Shown one piece after another: positions 57,594 to 64,000 of a stretch of DNA of 64,000 nucleotides; positions within the stretch are counted from its first letter, which is position 1, and the number at the start of each line of letters is the position of its first letter. The DNA lies in NCBI RefSeq assembly GCF_003584685.1, contig NZ_AP018549.1, positions 1,116,001 through 1,180,000 on the forward strand, written 5' to 3'. Made by a program: the position numbers and the translations under genes. This DNA comes from Lactobacillus paragasseri (GTDB taxonomy: Bacteria; Bacillota; Bacilli; Lactobacillales; Lactobacillaceae). The notes under the pieces were generated by a model that saw only the letters and a program-made list of their open reading frames with translations, had not been told where the DNA came from and did not search any database.

Positions 57594-58105
57594 TATTTTA
57601 ATTCTGATTCATTACTTTGGAAACAGGCTAATATTTCATTATCTTTATAATCTTGCGCTTCATAATTCATTATTTTATCTTTATAGTTATACCAACTAGG
57701 ATCTTTATGTGTCAATCCTACTAATTTCCATGTAGGAATTTTAATTAAGTTTAATGTAAAATCAGTAATTTCTTTCCGAACTTTATTAGTTATTTCAATT
57801 TCGGGAATTTGTTTTTGAAATTGACCATTAGAATCAAAATAAGCATTTACATATTTATTTGTAATCGGTCCTGCACCATTATCTCTAAAAGTACGATAAA
57901 CATTTTTTTGAACCGGACCATATTGCCATTTTGAAAAAGTTCCGTTTACTATACCATATTTATACTTACATAGAGTAAATCCTTGTAAAAAAAATAATAT
58001 TTTCTGAAGTTGCAAATTTGTGACAGACATATTATTTTTTTTAGCTATATCTATCACAAAATTCGCAACAGCAATAGGTTCTTGAGCTTGTAAAATTTCT
58101 GCCAT
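57593..58105 (-). CDS. Panacea (SocA/DUF4065) domain protein, antitoxin-like
   Basis: 170 residues. The Panacea pattern is clear: 'VANFVIDIAKKNNMSVTNLQLQKILFFLQGF' and 'FSKWQYGPVQKNVYRTFRDNGAG'. Panacea domains neutralise many unrelated toxins in PanAT toxin-antitoxin pairs. ATG follows GAGAGGGG. Its stop overlaps the next gene's start, the usual antitoxin-first coupling. Confidence 0.85.
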   Translation of the reverse strand: MAEILQAQEPIAVANFVIDIAKKNNMSVTNLQLQKILFFLQGFTLCKYKYGIVNGTFSKWQYGPVQKNVYRTFRDNGAGPITNKYVNAYFDSNGQFQKQIPEIEITNKVRKEITDFTLNLIKIPTWKLVGLTHKDPSWYNYKDKIMNYEAQDYKDNEILACFQSNESELK

Positions 58106-58169
58106 AATTTTGCCCCTCTCAATAAGACATCCATATTAATATAGCATATAATATTTTTCTCTACAATAT

Positions 58170-58952
58170 TTAGTTGCTGTCATTAAGAATATATAATTTT
58201 CCGAATTTAAATTTTTTAGTCCAATAATTCCCTCCAATATCTTTAAATACAACTACTAGATTTTTTTGTTTTACTAGGTCCTTTAAATATACTGTTCTTA
58301 GTTTTTCCACATCTACTCTATAGAATTCACTTTCCTCATTTTTATCAATTGTCTTGTAATCTTTCTTTTGCAGCACGTTACTAATTTCTTTTTCTTCGTT
58401 CCAAAATAAGACTTGACTTTCGGTAATTTCATCACTATTTAACTTTTTCCAATCTTCCTCAGTACATATTCCTTTATAAGATAGTTTTGTATTTTTATTA
58501 AGTCTATTAATAGCATAAATAGTTCAAATTTTTGAATTAAATTTATAATATTTTACTGAATTCTCTTGTTCAACTACATAATCTCCATCTAAGATCACTT
58601 CAATTATTCGCGGCTTATAAGCAAACAAAAAAGTACCTATACTTATAATAGAACTAATACCAATCCAATTTTTTAGACCAACAGAATATTGATGGGGCTA
58701 TACAATTAGAAAACCTACAAGCCATAGAAAAATACTAGCTATTAAAATACGATAATTTTCCACTTTGCTTTTAAAAGTTTCTATCTCTCCTCTATTTTTT
58801 TCAATATGTACAATAATTACAATTAATAAAACTGATACTATTTCTATACTTATCCCCAAATATTTGAAAAATCTAGGCCAAATTGAGCAACCTATTATAT
58901 AAAGTAAAAGCGCAACTATACAAACATTTTCTAAATTAATAATGCTATACAA
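58170..58952 (-). pseudogene. Membrane protein gene with two in-frame stops
   Basis: One reading frame runs from 58952 to 58170 interrupted only by TAG (58698-58700) and TGA (58524-58526). The first part (84 codons) is three membrane helices ending LVGFLIV; a fourth (WIGISSIISIGTFLFAY) follows the TAG; then ~165 soluble residues ('DGDYVVEQENSVKYYKFN', 'RLNKNTKLSYKGICTEEDWKKL', 'LVVVFKDIGGNYWTKKF'). Product would be about 260 residues. No family recognised. Decay by two nonsense mutations is most likely. Confidence 0.65.
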
Positions 58953-59203
58953 ATTATTTTTTCATTATCTCACCATTTTATTTTTATTTATAAACTCAAT
59001 TACTTATCAGACTTAAAAAAATAATGTATTGTATCATTAGTTCTTAAAAAAATTAAAGTATATTACAATACAGTATTTTAGAAGACGTTTATCTATAATC
59101 TTAGCAGATAAATGATTATTTTTATCTTCTAAATTTAATTCTCTGTTAAGATCAATATATTTTCTCTTTTATTTCTTATAATATTAAATCTCATATAATT
59201 GAA

Positions 59204-59692
59204 CTAAAAATTCCTTAGAGAAAGAAAATTTAAATTTTTTGCGTTATTATAATCTACTACAAAAATTCTACTCAATACAAATTTTCTATCAGCTATTTTC
59301 ACATACTTATTAACAAAGTCCAAAGATGAAAATTCATGTTTATATGAATAAACAATTAATTCTGCACCATTTTTTAAGGACTCACAAATTTTCTTCCACC
59401 ACCAACTATCTGATTCACCAATAGATGATCCATAAATAATATACAGTTCGGTTTCTTTCAAGAGTGTAGAATATTTAACATCATATCGTGCCCAATATTC
59501 TTTATTAAATCTATCTAAATCTTTATTATCTTTAAATCTTTCACAATTTGATCCGAACAATAAGCTACGTGGAATACTTTCTTGACCATGTGGATGAATT
59601 ATATCAGTGTTAATGTAGCAACTCCATTCTGTCTTATTATTCCAATTATTAAGATTATATTTATTCGTAAATTGCAATAATAAATTGAACAC
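59204..59692 (-). pseudogene. AbiH-like abortive infection protein, 3' part
   Basis: About 160 residues of the AbiH C-terminal half: 'IIHPHGQESIPRSLLFGSN' and 'YIIYGSSIGESDSWWWKKI', the family's two late motifs. The N-terminal half with the GNGFD motif is missing. The GTG start lies in the IS30 inverted repeat, so the gene was cut by that insertion (plus a deletion, since the DNA beyond the IS is unrelated). 58953-59203 next to it holds only a weak hairpin. Confidence 0.75.
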
Positions 59693-60833
59693 TTTTAGTT
59701 AAGCTGCTTGATAGATTCGATCTAATTCTCTTTCAAAGATTTCATCTGGTGTGTGATAAGCTAAAATTTTTCTTGGCAATGAGTTGCACCAGGTTTCAAT
59801 GTCAATGATATTTTGTAAAGAATAGTTAGCTATTGCTTCTCCTTTAGGAATGAATCTGCGAATAAGACCATTGTGTCTTTCAACTGTTCCCTTATCACAA
59901 GAAGTGTAAGGATGGGCATAGTAAACCAGTGTATTGGAGGCTTCTTCTAGGTTGGAAAGATCCGCAAATTCTGAACCATTATCAGTGGTAATAGTTTTAA
60001 AAATATCATTCCAGTGTTCACTGTATTGTCTTTGGAGTTCTTTAAAGGCCTGCATGACACTGATAGAAGTCTTGTCGGGAATACGAATAATTAAGAATTC
60101 ACGACTCATGCGCTCAGATAAGGTTAACAGCACTTCATCATCTTTAGTCTTATGTCCAAGGACCAAATCGCATTCCCAATGACCGAATTCATTACGTTCA
60201 CTAATTTCTTTTGGACGTTCTTCAATACTTCTGCCAAGCTTTTTCTTGTTTTTGCGCACACGATGAAGCTTGGTATTGCGTTTAAGCTTCTCAGGCAAGT
60301 CGTAATTATAAATGCCTAATAAGCCCTTATCAACGTAATTATAAAGAGTTTTGGTGCAGACAACATCGCTGCTAGAGAATTCGCCAGCAACAGTGGCACG
60401 ATTACTGCAAACATCAAGCGACCAACCGTCTTTAAAGAAATGTTTGTGGACATAGTGAATAAATTGATTTTTTTGAGAAAGTCTGATTTACGCCCACAAT
60501 TTTTACGATGAGCTTGATATACATCATGTCCTTGAGTAGCCTTGTATCTTTTGACTTTACCATGATACAGTTTTACAGTGCCACGTTTAACCTCATAACT
60601 GATAGTAGAAGGAGAACAGTTGAGTTCACGAGCAATTGCACGCAAAGAGCAGCCATCTTTCAAACGCAATTGAATAATAACTCGCTCTTCAAATGATAAA
60701 TGCTTTCCTTTAACGTGCCGATTCATGGTAGAATGTAAAGAGTCCATTTTGACCTCCAATAGAAAGTTTTTGTGGTTATTAACATTCTATCAAACAGGTC
60801 CGAATGGACTTTTTATTTTTCTAAAGTGTTCAA
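59686..60833 (-). mobile_element. IS30 family insertion sequence
   Basis: About 1148 bp bounded by TTGAACACTTTTAG (59686) and CTAAAGTGTTCAA (ending 60833), inverted repeats differing by one base. Contains the IS30 transposase frames. Flanking bases AAA / TTT extend the inverted repeat, so no separate target duplication can be defined. Confidence 0.85.
59699..60747 (-). pseudogene. IS30 transposase, interrupted by one frameshift
   Basis: First frame (from ATG 60747, GGAGG ahead) holds the HTH 'LSFEERVIIQLRLKDGCSLRAIARELNCSPSTISYEVKRG'. It leaves the true frame at the A7 run in CTCAAAAAAATC near 60470; the adjoining frame continues NQFIHYVHKHFFKDGWS through HWECDLVLG, TTDNGSEF and GTVERHNGLIRRF (DDE triad) to 59699. 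One extra A would restore 349 residues. Minus-one slippage at the A run is possible but the preceding C weakens a standard slippery site. Confidence 0.85.
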
Positions 60834-60846
60834 TTTGATTTTACAA

Positions 60847-61075
60847 TCAACGAAATGTATTTAAATAAAAAATAATTCCTGGATTATCAAGTTTTTTATC
60901 TTTAAACTTTCGCTTAATACACCAACAAAAATATTGATAATAGCCATATTTAATACTTTCGCTTGAGTCAAATCGTTTTGCTGCATTCTTATCTCTTCTA
61001 TATTGTATTGACATTTCCTTCAGCTAATTGCTCCATTAAAATCCAAGAATTTAAAATATCATTTTTAGTGTTCAT
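60847..61075 (-). pseudogene. 5' fragment of a large protein, possibly SF1 helicase-type
   Basis: From ATG 61075: MNTKNDILNSWILMEQLAEG in one frame (stop TAG), then RDKNAAKRFDSSESIKYGYY and LDNPGIIFYLNTF in the next, to 60847. The 'SWI..E.L.EG' start followed by 'GIIFYL..F' recalls large AAA/superfamily-1 helicase proteins of lactobacilli; this match is from memory and tentative. Frameshifted and cut off by the IS30 element. Confidence 0.4.
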
Positions 61076-61135
61076 GACTTGCCTAACTTTTAATTTATAT
61101 AATTATTATATTTAATTAATCAATTCAGCTTTTAT

Positions 61136-61176
61136 TTTTAATCATAGTATATAATAATTATATACTATGATTAAAA
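61136..61176 (+). promoter_or_regulatory. Perfect 19-bp-arm inverted repeat before an RBS
   Basis: TTTTAATCATAGTATATAA (61136-61154), loop TAA, then its exact reverse complement (61158-61176). The GGAG ribosome binding site of the next gene begins 8 nt later. Could be an operator or a 5' RNA hairpin. Confidence 0.7.
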
Positions 61177-61194
61177 TTATTATTGGAGTATAAA

Positions 61195-61698
61195 GTGTTA
61201 AAACAAGATTTATCTTTAAAAAATATAATTTATAAAAGTAAGTATTCATTCAGACTTAAAAATCCCGATGAATTAAAAAAGAAATTAAATCTTTTAAAAC
61301 TTAATTCAAATCAGATTGATTCTTTGATTAACGAATTACAGTTCAAAATTAATAGTAACAGGAGATTATCACTTATAAATGCAATTCTTACATTTATCCT
61401 TTCTATTCTTTCTCTATACATTTCATCATCCGCATTTTTATTTTCCGCCTGCTTTCAAAATATATTTGAGTTATCTTCTTCTAAACAAAAAGGTATCTTT
61501 TTTGAAGATATGATGAACACAACCATGTTTAAAGAGATTGAAAACATATTGCTTTTCTTTACACAACCAAGTAGACTTTTTTCAATTCTAATTTCTTTTT
61601 TCATTTTATGTCTAGGGATTTCTTTTTTTCATACTTACGGTTTAAAAAAAAGACTCTCTATCTTATATGCATATCAAAGAGAACTAGAATCTTATTGA
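61195..61698 (+). CDS. Orphan two-helix membrane protein
   Basis: About 167 residues from a GTG 6 nt after GGAG; an upstream TTG is part of that site. N-terminal ~65 residues are charged and helical, then hydrophobic segments (NAILTFILSILSLYISSSAFLF; LFSILISFFILCLGISFF) and a basic tail. No family recognised. Its layout (soluble helices, then membrane helices) recalls membrane effectors of defence systems, but no partner is adjacent. Confidence 0.6.
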   Translation: MLKQDLSLKNIIYKSKYSFRLKNPDELKKKLNLLKLNSNQIDSLINELQFKINSNRRLSLINAILTFILSILSLYISSSAFLFSACFQNIFELSSSKQKGIFFEDMMNTTMFKEIENILLFFTQPSRLFSILISFFILCLGISFFHTYGLKKRLSILYAYQRELESY

Positions 61699-61705
61699 TT
61701 TTAGT

Positions 61706-61768
61706 TGATTCTATACTTTTTCCTGTTGATTGATATCTATGATATTCTATCGACAGGATTTTTTTATT
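61706..61768 (+). terminator. Terminator-like hairpin and ISL3-type left end
   Basis: TCCTGTTGAT ... ATCGACAGGA stem followed by T7, just after the orphan gene. The block also matches 55252-55310, so it is probably the left end of the ISL3 relic. Confidence 0.65.
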
Positions 61769-62900
61769 GCATAAAGAAAAAGAGGCCATAGCCTCTCTTA
61801 ACGATTATATTAAATTTTCTCTTGATATTGAAGATCAAAACATTGCTTTTTCTGATTATTTTAAAAAGTTTATTGATGGTAAATTTCATAAGGTCTACTT
61901 AGCTGAGATTATTCAGTCTTCTTGTCCTTATTGCCATTCCCATAATCTTAAACATAATGATCACTATACTTCTAATGTACGCTTTATTACTGCCGATGCT
62001 AGTCATCCAGTATCTATTAGACTCAAAAAGCAACGTGTTCTCTGCAATAACTGCCGTAAAAGATCTATGGCTCAATCTAACCTTGTTAATAAATAGTGCC
62101 ACATCTCTAATAGTTCTAAGCGTAAAGTCTTAGCTGTTCTTACTGAAGATCGTTCGATGACAAGTATTGCTCGTGAGCAAAATGTCTCAGTCAATACTGT
62201 TCAGAGAGTTTTAGAATCTTGCTCTTCTAAGTTTTACGATGAGTTTGATCGCTTGCTAAACATTTGGCTTTTGACGAATTTAAGGGCGTTGGCAAGAAGC
62301 TGCACTTTATCTGTCTAGACGGCAATTCTCATCAAGTAGTCCAGATCCTTAGAACACGTTTTAAACCTGAAATTCTACACTACTTCTACAAGTTTACTCC
62401 GCAGGCTCGTGCTATGGTCAAAACAGTTCACCATGAATCTTAACTGCTATTATCTAATCGTGGCTAGAGAGTTATTTCCCAATGCCCAGATTGTCATCGA
62501 TCGTTTTCACATAGTTCAGATGCTTACCAGATCTTTTAATAGCTTACGAGATCAGACTATGAAACTTTTTAAGAAGCAAAGCCGTGAATAATAAGCTATT
62601 AAAATCTACCTGGAAACTTTATCTCATGAAGTATGACAAGCTCAATAAGAAAGCGCTTTATTATGACTAGCATTTCAAAGACTATCTCATTCAAGAGCAC
62701 GTTGTTTTAGATGGCTTAGACTGCAATGAAAAGCTTGAAAACACATATTGAGTTATGCAGGACTTTATGGCTGCTATTCAAAACAAAGATGAAAAAAAGA
62801 TTATTCATTTACTTCATTCAAAACAAGCTGTCGGTAAACAAATGCATCAGACAGTATTAACTTTTAAACGTAATTATACTAGCGTACTATACTTATGGCT
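61767..62900 (+). pseudogene. ISL3 transposase relic
   Basis: N-terminal zinc ribbon is clear (CPYCHSH ... CNNCRKRS) up to a stop at 62094-62096; then 'VLAVLTEDRSMTSIAREQNVSVNTVQRVLES' (HTH), 'KGVGKKLHFICLDG', and 'LNCYYLIVARELFPNAQIVIDRFHIVQMLTRSFNSLRDQ' across several frames and stops. Clearly ISL3-type and inactive. Confidence 0.85.
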
Positions 62901-63052
62901 ATAGCAGTTTTAGCCATCTATTAATTAGAATCAGACTAGAAGAAAATATCATAAAAGAAAAGTAAGAGGAGGAACCACGACATCATTATGTTATAATTCA
63001 TCCCCTACTTAAAATTATATTGGCTCTACCGAATTCTTGATCACAGCATCGA

Positions 63053-63820
63053 TTATATATTAAATATACTAAGCTGTTCTACAATTCTTTCCTCAATTTC
63101 TCTAGTATTTTCTTGCAACCAAATTAATTCTGATTCTTCATCTCCGACTACTGACAAGTATTTTACAGATTCAAACTTAATATTTTTTCTATAAACTTCC
63201 GATCCTGGTAAGATTATTCCATCAACATTTATACTATTATTTAAATTAATATCATCTCTTTTTAAAAATATGTTTGTTTTCCATATATCATGATCTGTAT
63301 TTAAATTTTTTTCTACTTCTTTATCGGTATAAGAAGAGTAATTTGGTTGATAAATATGAATATATACAGGAATATCAATTTCAGATAAATAATATTCCAT
63401 AATTTCTTTAACTTCTTCCCATTTTAAACCACCATTTCCTGTACCTAATTGTGGAAAAGAAATCGATTCAATATTTCTATTCTTATATTCCTCAACAAAT
63501 TTTTTTAACCCTATTTCAATATATTCAATTTTCGATTTATTACGCCAATGCTTTTTAGTAGGAAAATTTAAAACCCATCTTTTTCGAATATTACCGGTAT
63601 TTTTTTTTCGATATATCTCTGGCTCTTCTTTACTCAACATTAACTGTCCGGGTTGAAATTTTCCTTTATCACATAAATATTTATAACGCTTAAACATTTG
63701 TGGATAAAATTTTTTAAAGTCTTTTGCAATTCCTTTTCCCATTACTCCCACTGTATTTACTGTATTTACAAGAGTTTGAGCTGGTGATAAAAACAAATTT
63801 TTATTTGTATAAATTATCAT
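63053..63820 (-). CDS. Macro-domain protein, DarG-like
   Basis: 255 residues. The first ~155 form a macro domain with the DarG-type loop NTVNTVGVMGKGIAKDFK (18-35) and 'SFPQLGTGNGGL'. The last ~100 residues have no recognised domain. DarG macro domains remove ADP-ribose from DNA and neutralise DarT. The ATG overlaps the upstream gene's stop (ATGA), so it is the second gene of a coupled pair, the place of an antitoxin or immunity gene after its toxin. Confidence 0.82.
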   Translation of the reverse strand: MIIYTNKNLFLSPAQTLVNTVNTVGVMGKGIAKDFKKFYPQMFKRYKYLCDKGKFQPGQLMLSKEEPEIYRKKNTGNIRKRWVLNFPTKKHWRNKSKIEYIEIGLKKFVEEYKNRNIESISFPQLGTGNGGLKWEEVKEIMEYYLSEIDIPVYIHIYQPNYSSYTDKEVEKNLNTDHDIWKTNIFLKRDDINLNNSINVDGIILPGSEVYRKNIKFESVKYLSVVGDEESELIWLQENTREIEERIVEQLSIFNI

Positions 63821-64000
63821 TGTTTTTCATCTTCTTTTTTTAATTCAATTGTTGCATTTTCTTCTACTTTCTTAAGTATTTCCTTTTCTTCGGGTTTTAA
63901 ATTCAACGGCATATTATTAGAAGTAAGATACCACTTTTCTTCATTAACATTTCTATATACATCGAAATATTCATGATTATAATACAATTTTGAATAATAT
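63817..64000 (-). CDS. Upstream partner of the macro-domain gene, 3' end only
   Basis: The frame is open from the right edge to TGA at 63817-63819. About 60 residues are present, ending with a charged helical tail (LKPEEKEILKKVEENATIEL). Position makes it the candidate toxin (DarT-like if the system is canonical), but this tail does not show DarT motifs, so identity is undecided. Confidence 0.6.
   Translation of the reverse strand, partial: YYSKLYYNHEYFDVYRNVNEEKWYLTSNNMPLNLKPEEKEILKKVEENATIELKKEDEKQ

Larger units (their letters stand above)
61706..63010 (+). mobile_element. Degenerate ISL3 family element
   Basis: Left-end block at 61706, relic transposase 61767-62900, right-end block at 62960-63010 that matches 56806-56856. 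About 1.3 kb, the usual ISL3 size. Confidence 0.65.

Noticed and set aside
58953-59203. Possible gene between the membrane pseudogene and the AbiH fragment
   Set aside because: All frames are short and AT-rich with no ribosome binding site; only a weak hairpin (TTTATCT / AGATAAA) is visible.
63021-63040. GGCTCTACCGAATTCTTGA as an ISL3 terminus
   Set aside because: It resembles an ISL3 end but points inward to the right, away from the relic, and no element follows; too short to assert.

Overview
The window is low-GC Firmicute DNA, most likely Lactobacillus of the acidophilus/johnsonii/gasseri group. The case rests on AT-rich codon use, strong GGAGG-type ribosome binding sites, the core gene order rpsA-cmk, scpA-scpB-rluB and pyk-pfkA-dnaE, an FMN-riboswitch-controlled RibU, and a Rib-domain wall-anchored protein. 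Species is an inference; there is no rRNA or tRNA in the window.

Layout. 0-5.3 kb: end of a hemolysin III family gene, cca, a YitT-family transporter, a cytoplasmic fumarate-reductase-like flavoprotein and a voltage-gated-type K+ channel. 5.3-9.4 kb: a small accessory block containing a frameshifted gene with a HEPN-like RNxxxH motif, a GIY-YIG/DUF2075 helicase fusion, and a divergent DUF3800 gene with a LexA-like box over its promoter. 9.4-36 kb: a long minus-strand housekeeping run (TPR protein, HU, Der, S1, Cmk, RibU, LysM protein, RluB, ScpB/ScpA, RibT-like, XerD, CvfB, pyruvate kinase, phosphofructokinase, DnaE, then 5'-nucleotidase, L32, LapA, SDR, RNase Z, OatA-type acyltransferase, Obg, UvrC). 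36-46 kb: nucleoside hydrolase, DedA, a repressor-type promoter in front of an NAD(P)-binding protein, an APC permease, wall/lipoprotein genes, two DUF1828-like genes, Nudix, HtpX and HIRAN. 46-48.6 kb: a PTS EIIB remnant and a coupled pair encoding an unknown protein and an XRE-ImmA/IrrE protease. 48.8-52.4 kb: the dTDP-L-rhamnose operon rfbBACD, preceded by a MerR-methyltransferase fusion and a large membrane protein.

55-64 kb is a decaying island of insertion sequences and defence or toxin-antitoxin type genes: IS110, ISL3 remnants, an IS30 copy that truncates an AbiH-like gene, a Panacea (SocA/DUF4065) antitoxin-like gene translationally coupled to a broken membrane-protein gene (candidate PanAT pair), a membrane-protein pseudogene with two in-frame stops, an orphan membrane protein behind a perfect 19-bp-arm inverted repeat, and a DarG-like macro-domain protein whose upstream partner runs off the window.

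The strongest candidates for something little described are the Panacea/membrane-protein pair, the macro-domain pair at the right edge, the HEPN/GIY-YIG-DUF2075/DUF3800 block with its possible SOS control, and the palindrome-headed orphan membrane gene. Several frames are broken, two of them at 7-nt homopolymers, so phase variation, programmed slippage, real decay and sequencing error must be told apart.
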